Origin: Halostreptopolyspora alba
GTDB taxonomy: Bacteria; Actinomycetota; Actinomycetes; Streptosporangiales; Streptosporangiaceae
DNA: 64,000 nucleotides
Direction: 5' to 3'
Assembly: GCA_003725585.1 (NCBI GenBank)
Contig: RJMB01000018.1
Coordinates: 50,007-114,006 of the forward strand
Shown here: positions 15,821-24,321 of the stretch, piece by piece
How the letters are laid out: each line of letters begins with the position of its first letter
Position numbering within the stretch: the first letter of the stretch is position 1
Translations under genes and position numbers: made by a program
The notes under the pieces: model-generated
Databases searched by the model: none
The model's input: only the letters and a program-made list of their open reading frames with translations
Told to the model about the DNA's origin: nothing

Positions 15821-18376
15821 GTGAGTACCGAGAGACGACGGAGCGCCGGTGGTCGGCGTCGGGCGGGTGGACCCGCCATGGACGACGGCCGTACCGGTGG
15901 GCGCAGCAGGCCAACGGAGGACGACGGCGGGTTCTGGGACGACGTGCCCGACCGCCGGGGCCGGGCTTCCCGGAACGGTCACGACTCCCGGGGGGACCAG
16001 GACGATCAGCCGTCGCGTGGCCGGTCCGCCGCACGGTCGGGCGCGGCCGCCGAGGGCGGTCGCCGCCGGGCCGCGGGTGGTGGAGAGCGCGGGGGGCGTC
16101 GGGCCGCCAACCACGGAGCGCGTGCCGAGGGCTCGCGGCGCGCCGCGGGCGGTGGAGGCCGCGGCGGTGGTCGGCGCCGTCCGCCTGAGGGCGAGGACGG
16201 CCACGACGACCGTGGCCCGTTCAAGCGTTTCTTCTCCAAGGTATGGAAGCCCGCGCTTGTCACGTGCGCGCTGATGTTCGTCGTCGGCGTCGCGGCCTTC
16301 GGGGTGATGTACGCCCAGACCCCCGATCCCGCCGGGCTCCAGGAGCAGGCGAGGGCGCAGCTGGCCTCGACCAGCATCCAGTACGCGGACGGCACCGAGG
16401 CGGTCACCACGGGGGAGCTCAACCGGGTTCCCGTGGAGTCGGGGGACATCCCCGACACCGTGATCAACGGTGTGCTCGGGTCCGAACAGAAGAACTTCTA
16501 CGAGGAACCCGGGATCTCGATCTCCGGCATCACGCGTGCGGTGCTGAGCGGCGGGCAGAAGGGCGGCGGCTCCACCATCACCCAGCAGATGGCCCGGAAC
16601 TACTACGACGGGCTGTCGCAGGAGCAGACCTACACCCGCAAGCTCAAGGAGATCCTGATCGCGATCAAGGCGGGCCGTAGCCTGCCGCCCGAGCAGATCC
16701 TCGCGCAGTACCTGAACACCATCTACTTCGGCCGCGACGCCTACGGGATCCAGGCGGCGGCGCAGGCGTACTTCGGCAAGGACGTCGGCGAGCTGAACGC
16801 GGCCGAGGGCGCCTACATCGGGGCGATCATCCAGCAGCCCAGCAACTTCCAGACCGTGGAGCCCGGCTCCGAGATGGACGAGTACCTCCGGGAGCGCTGG
16901 AACACCGGCGTCGACGCCATGGCGGAGATGTACGAGGAGAGCGACGGGGAACACGGGATGCCCAAGGAGGAGACCGACAAGCTGGAGTTCCCCGAGACCA
17001 TCGAGTACGATCCGGGCGGCGACCTGTCCGGATCCCGGGGCTACATCAAGACCGCGGTCGAGGAGGAGCTCGCGGAGCGCTACGACCTCTCCCCCGAGGA
17101 TGTGGCCACCGGCGGATACCGCGTGACGACCTCGCTCGACGAGGAGCTGATGCAGTCCGCGCAGGACGCGTTCACCGACACGCTGCCCGACATGCCCGAG
17201 GAGACCCTCATGGGCCTCGCCGCGGTCGACCCGCGGACGGGTGAGATCCGGGCGTTCCACGGGGGCAGGGACTTCACGTCGGAGGCGAACAACTCCCTCA
17301 CCCACCGGGCCCAGGCCGGTTCCGCGTTCAAGCCCTACGTGCTGGCGACCGGGCTCAAGCAGGGGATCAGTCTGCAGAGCACCTTCGACGGCGACTCACC
17401 GCAGCAGTTCCCCGGCGTCGAGGGGGAGATCCAGAACAACGAGAACCAGTCGTACGGTGAGGTCGACCTCATCGAGTCCACCGCCAGCTCCATCAACACC
17501 AGCTACGTGAAGCTGGCGACCGAGGTCAGGCCGGAGGCCGTGGTCGAGACCGCCCGCCAGGCGGGGATCGAGGAGGAGCAGTTCGAGACCGCCGCGCTGG
17601 GGCCGAACATCGCGCTGGGCACCTACCAGCTCACCGCGCTCGACCAGGCGGCGGGATTCTCCACGTTCGCCAACAACGGCACGCACATGCCGCAGCACAT
17701 GGTCACCGAGGTCCTGGACTCCGACGGCGAGAAGATCGAGCCCAACGACGCCGACCAGCTTGAGCGGGGCACGGAGGCGTTCGGCCCCGACGTCGCGGCC
17801 GACGCCACCCACGCGATGACCCAGGTGGTCGAGAACGGTGGCGGCGACGCCGCCGCGTTGGACGACGGCCGCCCGGTCGCGGGCAAGACCGGTACCTCCA
17901 ACGAGGCCAAGTCGGCCTGGTTCGTCGGGTACACGCCGCAACTGTCGACGGCGGTCAGCCTGAGCCGGTCCGACGGCGAGCAGCTGGTCATCCCCGGTGT
18001 CAACGACGTGTACGGCGGTACCACCTCGGCCAAGATCTGGAAGGCGTTCATGGATAACGCCATGGAGGGCGAGGAGGTCCAGCAGTTCCCGGAGCCGGCG
18101 GGGGTCGGCGAAGAGCGCGACTTCATGCCGGAACCCGAGCCCTCCGAGGAACCCGAGGAGGACCGCGGGGACGAGGAGTCCCCGGAGGAGTCCCCGGAGG
18201 AGTCCCCGGAGGAATCCAACACGCCCGAGGTCCCGACGCACAGCCCACCGGACTGCACCCCCCACCCCCTCGGCGACAACTGTGAGGACGACGAGGAGGA
18301 GGACGACCCCGACCCCGGCAACGGCGGGGATGAGGAGCCCGGCACCTGGGGGCGCGGCAGTAGGGACGAGGAGTGA
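15821..18376 (+). CDS. ponA: Bifunctional penicillin-binding protein (class A PBP)
   Basis: Polymerises and cross-links peptidoglycan outside the membrane. A long Arg/Gly-rich cytosolic N-terminus (about 135 residues) precedes one transmembrane helix at about 143-165. The glycosyltransferase domain (GT51) shows GSEQKNFYEEPGIS with the catalytic Glu, GGSTITQQMARNYY and GRDAYGIQAAAQAYFGK. The transpeptidase domain shows the active-site SAFK (in AGSAFKPYV), SIN (in SSINTSY) and KTGTS. An acidic Glu/Pro/Ser tail of about 90 residues follows. GTG start. Equivalent to Rv0050 by position, followed by the GT87 gene. Confidence 0.95.
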   Translation: MSTERRRSAGGRRRAGGPAMDDGRTGGRSRPTEDDGGFWDDVPDRRGRASRNGHDSRGDQDDQPSRGRSAARSGAAAEGGRRRAAGGGERGGRRAANHGARAEGSRRAAGGGGRGGGRRRPPEGEDGHDDRGPFKRFFSKVWKPALVTCALMFVVGVAAFGVMYAQTPDPAGLQEQARAQLASTSIQYADGTEAVTTGELNRVPVESGDIPDTVINGVLGSEQKNFYEEPGISISGITRAVLSGGQKGGGSTITQQMARNYYDGLSQEQTYTRKLKEILIAIKAGRSLPPEQILAQYLNTIYFGRDAYGIQAAAQAYFGKDVGELNAAEGAYIGAIIQQPSNFQTVEPGSEMDEYLRERWNTGVDAMAEMYEESDGEHGMPKEETDKLEFPETIEYDPGGDLSGSRGYIKTAVEEELAERYDLSPEDVATGGYRVTTSLDEELMQSAQDAFTDTLPDMPEETLMGLAAVDPRTGEIRAFHGGRDFTSEANNSLTHRAQAGSAFKPYVLATGLKQGISLQSTFDGDSPQQFPGVEGEIQNNENQSYGEVDLIESTASSINTSYVKLATEVRPEAVVETARQAGIEEEQFETAALGPNIALGTYQLTALDQAAGFSTFANNGTHMPQHMVTEVLDSDGEKIEPNDADQLERGTEAFGPDVAADATHAMTQVVENGGGDAAALDDGRPVAGKTGTSNEAKSAWFVGYTPQLSTAVSLSRSDGEQLVIPGVNDVYGGTTSAKIWKAFMDNAMEGEEVQQFPEPAGVGEERDFMPEPEPSEEPEEDRGDEESPEESPEESPEESNTPEVPTHSPPDCTPHPLGDNCEDDEEEDDPDPGNGGDEEPGTWGRGSRDEE
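18173..18217 (+). repeat. 12-bp tandem repeat in ponA tail
   Basis: About 3.75 copies of GAGGAGTCCCCG, in frame, encoding repeated Glu-Glu-Ser-Pro in the extracytoplasmic tail of the PBP. Such a repeat can change copy number without breaking the frame. Confidence 0.85.
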
Positions 18377-18455
18377 CCCACGAGGGGCCGGAGTCGCTGA
18401 CCGGGGCTCCTGAGTGGGCGGGCATCCGCCCGCTGTGAGGGGGCACCCCGAACGG

Positions 18456-18491
18456 CCGTGTGCCGGCCACGGTTCCGTGGCCGGCACACGG
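18456..18491. terminator. Perfect hairpin between ponA and the GT87 gene
   Basis: Two 17-base arms (18456-18472 and 18475-18491) are exact inverse complements around a TT centre. They lie 80 bases after the ponA stop. The hairpin probably ends ponA transcripts, or acts as a processing point between the two genes. Confidence 0.7.
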
Positions 18492-18536
18492 CGTGTAACG
18501 GCACCCGCGGCGACGCCATGGGGATGGCTCACCGCC

Positions 18537-19781
18537 ATGGCCGTCGCCGGCGCGGTTCTCGGCTACCTGCTGTTGGCCCCGTGCCGGTTCGGTGGCGCCT
18601 GGCTGCACGGTGACTCCTACGTCCCCGGGTGCTACACCGACATCCTCCCGCTCTACTACCGCGACGGGCTGGACAACGGAACCGTCCCCTACCTCGACCG
18701 GGCGATCGAGTACCCGGTGCTCACGGGCGGACTGATGCTGCTCGTCGCGCGGGCCGTGGCGTGGCTGCCCGACACGACCGCGCGCGCGTTCGCCTACGTC
18801 GACCTGACCGTCGTGGTACTGGGGGCCGCCCTGGTGGTCGTGGTCGTGGGTACCGGCTACCTGGCCGGGCGCCACGCTTCGAGCGCCGCCGGGGTCGACC
18901 GCGGGCGCGCGTTGCTCGCCGGGGGGTTCGTGGCACTGGCCCCGGCCGGCCTCCTCTCCGCCTACATCAACTGGGACCTGCTCGCGGTCGCGCTGCTCAC
19001 CGGCGGGCTCGTCTGCTGCGCGCGACAGTGGCCGTGGCTCGGGGGCGCGCTGGTGGGGTTGGCCACGGCCGCGAAGTTCTACCCCGCGCTGGTCTTCGGC
19101 CCGCTGCTGGTGCTCGTTCTTCGTGGCCTGCTGGGAAGGGAGGGGGGTGTCGCACCGGGGGATCCGCTTCGCTCCTTGGCGGCCGCGGTGGTGGCCTGGA
19201 CCGCGGTGAACCTACCGGTTCTGCTCGTCGCGCCCGAGGGATGGGTTGAGTTCTTCGCGTTCAGCCGGGAGCGTGGCGCCGACTGGGGCTCGGTGTACTA
19301 CCTCCTGGGGGGGTTCGGGCTGCTCGACACCACCGACCGCGACCTCGTGAACCTTCTGGGCACGCTCGCGTTCGGTGCCGCCTGCGCCGGTGTCGCGGCG
19401 CTGGGGGTGTTCGCGCGCAGGCCGCCGGCGCCGGAGCAACTGGTGTTCCTGGTCGTCGCGGCGTTCCTGGTAACCAACAAGGTGTGGTCGCCGCAGTTCG
19501 TGCTGTGGTTGCTGCCGTTGGCGGTCCTGGCGTGGCCCCGGACGATGCGTCCGGCTCTGCCCGCTGTCGTGGTGGGACTGTGGCAGGTCGCCGAGGTCGG
19601 TTACCACTTCGGCATCTGGCGGTACCTGCGCCACATTGAGGCGTTCGAGGGTGGGAACGCCCCCGTCGGAGTGGACATCGAGACCTACGCGCTGCTGACA
19701 CTGGGTCGGTTGTTCACGCTGCTCACCGTGTGCGGCCTGGTGGTTGTGGACAGCTTGCGCGACGGCCGACCAGCCTCGTGA
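18537..19781 (+). CDS. Polytopic membrane GT87-like mannosyltransferase
   Basis: Membrane protein with roughly ten helices resembling the polyprenyl-phosphate mannose-dependent glycosyltransferases of family GT87 (mycobacterial Rv0051 occupies the same place after ponA). Characteristic features are the first outer loop DGLDNGTVPYLDRAIEYPVLTG with acidic residues and the later block GLATAAKFYPALVFGPLL. An open frame reaches back to 18414 through the 17-bp hairpin. The first start codon after the hairpin is ATG 18537, giving 414 residues, although this trims part of helix 1, so the start remains open. The sugar acceptor is unknown. Confidence 0.8.
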   Translation: MAVAGAVLGYLLLAPCRFGGAWLHGDSYVPGCYTDILPLYYRDGLDNGTVPYLDRAIEYPVLTGGLMLLVARAVAWLPDTTARAFAYVDLTVVVLGAALVVVVVGTGYLAGRHASSAAGVDRGRALLAGGFVALAPAGLLSAYINWDLLAVALLTGGLVCCARQWPWLGGALVGLATAAKFYPALVFGPLLVLVLRGLLGREGGVAPGDPLRSLAAAVVAWTAVNLPVLLVAPEGWVEFFAFSRERGADWGSVYYLLGGFGLLDTTDRDLVNLLGTLAFGAACAGVAALGVFARRPPAPEQLVFLVVAAFLVTNKVWSPQFVLWLLPLAVLAWPRTMRPALPAVVVGLWQVAEVGYHFGIWRYLRHIEAFEGGNAPVGVDIETYALLTLGRLFTLLTVCGLVVVDSLRDGRPAS

Positions 19782-19793
19782 GGACTGGTAACC

Positions 19794-19817
19794 TTGACAG
19801 TCGTCTGGCTCTAGATT
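19794..19817 (+). promoter_or_regulatory. Possible promoter of the rpsF operon
   Basis: TTGACA at 19794-19799 and TAGATT at 19812-19817 lie about 105 bases before rpsF. The 12-base spacing is too short for a standard housekeeping promoter, so only one of the hexamers may be real. Confidence 0.3.
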
Positions 19818-19923
19818 CCCCGCGTCACCGGCCGAACCGAGGTCGTCGTGACCCTGTCGGGGATCTTGCCCTCCTGCCACGGAGATGCCGTGGCCGCAGT
19901 AGTCCAGAGGAGGTACGTAGAGT

Positions 19924-20214
19924 ATGCGCAACTACGAGGTAATGGTCATCTTCGACCCCAACCTTGACGAGCGTACGGTGGCCCCGTCGCTGGAGGAGTT
20001 CCTGGGCGTGGTCCGTAACGACGGTGGGTCGGTCGAGAAGGTCGACGTCTGGGGCAAGCGCCGCCTCGCCTACGAGATCAACAAGAACTCCGAGGGCATC
20101 TACGCGGTGATCGAGCTCACGGCCAAGCCCGAGACGGTCAAGGAGCTCGACCGCCAGCTCCACATCGCCGAGGACGTGGTGCGCACCAAGGTCCTTCGTC
20201 CCTCGGTGCACTGA
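19924..20214 (+). CDS. rpsF: Ribosomal protein bS6
   Basis: 96-residue small-subunit protein that pairs with bS18 on 16S rRNA. The start [19 protein letters not shown], the central [12 protein letters not shown] and the end [17 protein letters not shown] are typical. A strong AGAGGAGGT ribosome site precedes the ATG. First gene of the conserved rpsF-ssb-rpsR-rplI operon. Confidence 0.98.
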   Translation: MRNYEVMVIFDPNLDERTVAPSLEEFLGVVRNDGGSVEKVDVWGKRRLAYEINKNSEGIYAVIELTAKPETVKELDRQLHIAEDVVRTKVLRPSVH

Positions 20215-20272
20215 CGCCTCGCGGCGTCGGCCGCCCCCCGCCTGATTCCGACTACCTATCCCGGAGCCGACC

Positions 20273-20803
20273 ATGGCAGGCGAAACCCAGATCACCCTCG
20301 TCGGCAACCTCGTCGACGATCCGGAACTACGATTCACCCCCAGTGGGGCCGCGGTCGCGAACTTCCGTGTGGCCTCGACGCCGCGGTACTTCGACCGGCA
20401 GGCCGGTGAGTGGCGCGACGGTGAGGCCATGTTCCTCACGTGTTCCGTCTGGCGCCAGTACGCGGAGAACGTCGCCGAGACCCTGGCCCGCGGTATGCGG
20501 GTGATCGTTCAGGGCCGGCTCAAGCAGCGGTCGTTCGAGACCAAGGAGGGCGAGAAGCGCACGGTCTTCGAGATCGACGTCGACGAGGTCGGACCCGCCC
20601 TCCGTAGTGCCACGGCGAAGGTGACCAAGGTCCAGCGCCAGGGCGGCGGTGGGGCGCCGCAGGGGGGCGGCTACGGCAACCAGGGTGGTGGCTTCGGCGG
20701 GGGCCAGGGGGGCCGCTCCGGCCCGCCGGCCGACGACCCGTGGGCCACCAGCGGCGGTGGCGGCTTCGGCGGCGGAGGGTTCTCCGAAGAGCCGCCCTTC
20801 TAG
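20273..20803 (+). CDS. ssb: Single-stranded DNA-binding protein
   Basis: 176 residues. The N-terminal OB fold (1-115) starts [21 protein letters not shown] and has the conserved [21 protein letters not shown] and [19 protein letters not shown] Gly-rich linker with many Gly-Gly-Gly repeats leads to the acidic protein-docking tip FSEEPPF. Binds single-stranded DNA as a tetramer in replication and repair. It sits 58 bases after rpsF within the ribosomal operon, the usual actinobacterial order. Confidence 0.98.
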   Translation: MAGETQITLVGNLVDDPELRFTPSGAAVANFRVASTPRYFDRQAGEWRDGEAMFLTCSVWRQYAENVAETLARGMRVIVQGRLKQRSFETKEGEKRTVFEIDVDEVGPALRSATAKVTKVQRQGGGGAPQGGGYGNQGGGFGGGQGGRSGPPADDPWATSGGGGFGGGGFSEEPPF

Positions 20804-20869
20804 TTTTCCCATCTGTTCGAACCGACCATCCCCGGATCCTCCGGGGCTCTTATCCCAAGGAGCACCACG

Positions 20870-21106
20870 ATGGCGAAGCCGGCAGCACGCAAGCCCAAGA
20901 AGAAGGTTTGCCTGTTCTGTCAGGAGAAGATTTCCTACATCGACTACAAGGACACCACACTGCTGCGGAAGTTCATCTCCGACCGCGGCAAGATCCGCGC
21001 CCGGCGGGTCACCGGTAACTGCACGCAGCACCAGCGCGACGTCGCTACGGCCATCAAGAGTGCCCGGGAGATGGCGCTGTTGCCGTACACGAGCACCGCT
21101 CGCTAA
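20870..21106 (+). CDS. rpsR: Ribosomal protein bS18
   Basis: 78 residues, ending in the conserved [29 protein letters not shown]. The N-terminal part [19 protein letters not shown] keeps a CxxC pair, as in zinc-containing C+ forms of bS18. AAGGAG lies just upstream of the ATG. Partner of bS6 encoded two genes upstream. Confidence 0.98.
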   Translation: MAKPAARKPKKKVCLFCQEKISYIDYKDTTLLRKFISDRGKIRARRVTGNCTQHQRDVATAIKSAREMALLPYTSTAR

Positions 21107-21131
21107 CGGGGATTCCGAGGGAGGTTCACTC

Positions 21132-21578
21132 ATGAAGTTGATCATGACCCACGAGGTCACTGGCCTCGGTGCCCCTGGCGATGTCGTTGAGGTGCGCGAC
21201 GGTTATGGCCGCAACTACCTGCTGCCGCGTGGGCTGGCGGTCAAGTGGACGCGTGGTGGTCAGAAACAGGTCGACCAGATCAAGCGCGCCCGTCAGGCCC
21301 GCGACATCCGCGGCCTCGACGAGGCCAAGGAGATCGCCGAGCAGCTGGGCGGCATGAACGTCCGGCTGACCCAGCGCGCGGGCCATGGAGGCCGGTTGTT
21401 CGGGTCGGTGACGTCCTCCAAGGTCGCCGAGGCCGTCAAGGAGGCCGGTGGCCCAGAGATCGACAAGCGCCGGGTCGAGATCCGTAACCCGATCAAGTCC
21501 GTCGGCGAGCACCAGGTCACGGTTCGGCTGCACCCCGAGGTCTCGGCCACGGTCTCACTGGAGGTCGTCGGCTCCTAG
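21132..21578 (+). CDS. rplI: Ribosomal protein bL9
   Basis: 148 residues starting [21 protein letters not shown] at ATG 21132; the long open frame upstream of this ATG is not coding. The N-terminal domain has the signature [14 protein letters not shown]. The long connecting helix follows and the C-terminal RNA-binding domain contains [16 protein letters not shown]. Last gene of the rpsF operon, closed by a strong terminator 87 bases later. Confidence 0.98.
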   Translation: MKLIMTHEVTGLGAPGDVVEVRDGYGRNYLLPRGLAVKWTRGGQKQVDQIKRARQARDIRGLDEAKEIAEQLGGMNVRLTQRAGHGGRLFGSVTSSKVAEAVKEAGGPEIDKRRVEIRNPIKSVGEHQVTVRLHPEVSATVSLEVVGS

Positions 21579-21664
21579 GTGGTGTGGTGTCTGTTGTCGG
21601 GGCTCGCTGGCGAGTCTGGAGAACAGAGTTTAGGCCGCGCCGCGGCTCGCCGCCACAAGCGGTA

Positions 21665-21702
21665 CGGGTCCCGCCCCCACTGGGGGCGGGACCCGATTTT
21701 TT
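21665..21702 (+). terminator. Intrinsic terminator of the rpsF operon
   Basis: A 14-bp perfect GC-rich stem (21665-21678 with 21682-21695) and three-base loop are followed by A and six T, a textbook Rho-independent terminator. Confidence 0.95.
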
Positions 21703-21806
21703 CTGCGCTGCACGGGACACGCCGTATTGCTTACAGTCATCTTTTAGCTACTTTTCGTAGTTTTCGTTTCGGGGTGGGCACCGCCACCCCGGAAGGATGA
21801 GGCGGG

Positions 21807-22637
21807 ATGACCATGCGTGACGAATCCGTGGATCCAGAAGACCTGACTCGACGAACCATGCTCCGTGGCGCCGCGCTCGCGGGGGGTGGTGTGCTGCTCG
21901 GCGGCGCGACAGCCCTGGGCGGAGCCACTCGGTCGGCCCACGCCGCCGCCGAACCCCATGTCCACACCCGAGCGAACTGGGGGGCCAGGCGGCCGAGACG
22001 GAGGGCGCGGGTCCTCGGCAGCGGGCCCGACCACATTGTCGTGCACCACACAGCGACCGCCAACACCAGCGACACATCCACGAGCCACGCCGCCGCACTG
22101 TCGAGGTCCATCCAGCGGTACCACATGGACACCAACGGGTGGGACGACATCGGCCAGCAGCTCACCATCAGCCGCGGTGGCCACGTCATGGAGGGCCGCA
22201 ACACCTCGCTGGCCGCCATCCGCGCCGCGAACCACACCGTCGGGGCGCACACCGCCTACCACAACTCGCACACGATCGGAATCGAGAACGAGGGGACCTA
22301 CAGCTCGGCGACCCCGCCGGAGGCGCTCATGGCGTCGTTGGCCGAGACCTGCGCGTGGTTGTGCGCCGTTTACAACCTCGACCCGAGTTCGGCGATCGTC
22401 GGGCACCGCGACTACAACGCGACCAGCTGTCCGGGGGATCGGCTCTACGCCATGCTGCCGGAGCTGCGCAGCGAGACGCGCACGCGGATGCGCGCGCAGC
22501 TGGTGGATGAGGACCTGTTGGACGGGAGTGAGGTTCCCGAGGAGCACAGGCCGAGCTACCCGGAACGTCCCATGGACGAACGCCGGACCGAGCACTTTCA
22601 CGGCCCGGCACTCGGTGAGCACGGCGGGGGGAGCTGA
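21807..22637 (+). CDS. Tat-exported N-acetylmuramoyl-L-alanine amidase (PGRP type)
   Basis: 276 residues. The N-terminus carries a twin-arginine signal (TRRTMLRGAAL, hydrophobic stretch to AHAAA near residue 48). The amidase_2/peptidoglycan-recognition domain shows the zinc-site His pair in IVVHHTATA, then YHMDTNGWDDIGQQ, GRNTSLAAIRAANHTVGAH and the distal GHRDYNATSCPGDRLY with the second zinc His and Cys. It should cleave the amide between MurNAc and the stem peptide outside the cell. A charged tail of about 45 residues has no recognised motif. Monocistronic, after the rplI terminator. Confidence 0.92.
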   Translation: MTMRDESVDPEDLTRRTMLRGAALAGGGVLLGGATALGGATRSAHAAAEPHVHTRANWGARRPRRRARVLGSGPDHIVVHHTATANTSDTSTSHAAALSRSIQRYHMDTNGWDDIGQQLTISRGGHVMEGRNTSLAAIRAANHTVGAHTAYHNSHTIGIENEGTYSSATPPEALMASLAETCAWLCAVYNLDPSSAIVGHRDYNATSCPGDRLYAMLPELRSETRTRMRAQLVDEDLLDGSEVPEEHRPSYPERPMDERRTEHFHGPALGEHGGGS

Positions 22638-22643
22638 CCCACG

Positions 22644-23996
22644 TCACGGGCGTGTGGCTCCCACGACGAGCCACGCGCCCCCTCGCGCTCGTGTAGCCAG
22701 GGTCACGCCGCGGGCGGCGATCCACACGGTGAACGCCAGCCACAGACCCACCAGCCCGAAGTTCGAGCCGTCGGGCGTGGCCCACAGGACGAGAAGCGCG
22801 CACGGAAGGAACACGAGCATTGTCCACAGACTCGCCCAGGCGAGATAACGTTGGTCGCCAGCTCCCATGAGGATGCCGTCGAGCACCATGACGACACCGC
22901 TGAGTGGCTGCATGAGCGCCACCACGACCAGCACCGACATGATGAGGCCGGCCACTCGGGGGTCGGAGGTGAACGGAGCGGGCGCCCACGGCAGCGCCGC
23001 GAACACGAGCACGGTGAACGCCAGGCCGACCAGGACGCCCCACTCGACCATCCGCCGGGTCGCCGCTCGGGTGCCGGGCACGTCGCCCGCCCCAAGGTAG
23101 CGGCCGATGATGGACTGGCCGGCGATGGCTATGGCGTCCATCGCGAACACCAGGAGTGACCACATCTGGAACGCGACCTGGTGCGCCGCGATCTCGTCGT
23201 CGCCCAACCGGGCGGCCACCGCGGTGGTCACCAGTGCGACGATCCGAAGCGACACGGTGCGTAGGAACAACGCGAACCCCGCGCTCGCCGCCGACCGAAG
23301 TCCGGCCAGCGAGGGGGCGAGCGAGATCCGGTGACGCCGTGCCGCGCGACCGGCCACGACCACGTAGACCAGAGCGCCGGCGGACTGCGCGATCACCGTG
23401 GCCCACGCGGATCCCGCGATCCCCATCCCCAGGCCGAGGACCATGGTTATACACAGGGCGGCGTTCCCGAGGTAGGAGGCGACCGCGACCACGAGCGGCG
23501 TCGTGGCGTCCTGCAGCCCGCGCAGTACCCCGGTACCCGCCATGACGATGAGCAGCGCCGGCGTGCTGAGCAGGCTGATCCGCAGATAGAGGAGAGCGTG
23601 CGGGGCGACGTCGGGAGAGGCACCGAGGGTGTCGACGAGCCAGGGGGCCAGTGGCCACCCGGCGAGGACCGCCGCACCCCCGATGAGCGCGGCCAGCCAC
23701 AGCGCGTCGACCCCGTGCCGCACTCCTCCGGCGATGTCACCGGCGCCGTACGTGCGGGCCACGGCGGCGGTGGTGCCGTAAGCGAGGAAGATGCAGACCG
23801 CCGCGAGCGTCGTGAGAATCTGGCCGGCCACCCCGAGGCCGCCGAGCGCCGCCGTGCCCAGGGTGCCCACAACGGCCGAGTCGGTGAGCAGGAACAGTGG
23901 CTCGGCGACGAGGGCGAAGAAGGTGGGAACGGCGAGTCGGAAGATCTCGCGGTCGTGGGCGTGCCGGAACGGAGCGGCCGAGAGCGGTGTTGGCAT
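22644..23996 (-). CDS. MATE-family efflux transporter (DinF-like)
   Basis: 450 residues, twelve helices in two homologous halves of the MOP/MATE fold. The start RHAHDREIFRLAVPTFFALVAEPLFLLTD and the block GATCG-like TYGAGDIAGGVRHGVDALW are typical, as is AHQVAFQMWSLLVFAMDAIAIAGQ in the second half. It is expected to export cationic compounds with sodium or proton exchange. A MATE gene sits between rplI and dnaB in Streptomyces too. Substrate unknown. Confidence 0.9.
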   Translation of the reverse strand: MPTPLSAAPFRHAHDREIFRLAVPTFFALVAEPLFLLTDSAVVGTLGTAALGGLGVAGQILTTLAAVCIFLAYGTTAAVARTYGAGDIAGGVRHGVDALWLAALIGGAAVLAGWPLAPWLVDTLGASPDVAPHALLYLRISLLSTPALLIVMAGTGVLRGLQDATTPLVVAVASYLGNAALCITMVLGLGMGIAGSAWATVIAQSAGALVYVVVAGRAARRHRISLAPSLAGLRSAASAGFALFLRTVSLRIVALVTTAVAARLGDDEIAAHQVAFQMWSLLVFAMDAIAIAGQSIIGRYLGAGDVPGTRAATRRMVEWGVLVGLAFTVLVFAALPWAPAPFTSDPRVAGLIMSVLVVVALMQPLSGVVMVLDGILMGAGDQRYLAWASLWTMLVFLPCALLVLWATPDGSNFGLVGLWLAFTVWIAARGVTLATRARGGAWLVVGATRP

Positions 23997-24057
23997 GACC
24001 GTGTCACGCTAGCCGACACGCGTGGTGGCGGCTGGCATGTGGGTGGCACGTCGAGCT

Positions 24058-24236
24058 TGTGGAAAACTTGTGGACAGGGTCGTGGGATTTTTCTCTCACA
24101 CACAGCCGGGGGGCAGTGTTTTTGCAGCTCATTGTGGGCGTGTCGGGTGGTTGAACCAGTTATCCACAGGCGTTGTGCACAAGCTATCCGCAAGAACGAC
24201 GGATTCGTCCACAAGGTATCCGCAGCTCTGTCCACA
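24058..24236. promoter_or_regulatory. Cluster of DnaA boxes upstream of dnaB
   Basis: Nine-base DnaA-box matches are TTATCCACA at 24160-24168 (perfect), CTGTCCACA at 24228-24236, TCGTCCACA at 24205-24213, and on the minus strand CTGTCCACA at 24069-24077 and TTTTCCACA at 24058-24066. Two weaker TATCCGCA versions lie at 24184-24192 and 24216-24224. The cluster lies 85-265 bases before the dnaB start, in AT-richer DNA, and may let DnaA control dnaB or bind DnaA as a reservoir. Confidence 0.7.
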
Positions 24237-24321
24237 AGTCGCTTTGCGCTACGGTCCGCCGAGTGGCGACAATCCAAGCTCGGGGGTCGCTTCGCCAACC
24301 GTGATGTCCAGGGGGGAATCT

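Noticed and set aside
15605..17305. Long minus-strand open frame of 566 codons across ponA
   Set aside because: It is antisense to the clearly coding ponA and has the Arg/Gly/Val-rich composition of a GC-rich shadow frame.
24058..24236. Chromosomal origin oriC
   Set aside because: The boxes are fewer than in known actinomycete origins, and dnaA and dnaN are not adjacent; conserved order places oriC to the left of base 1.
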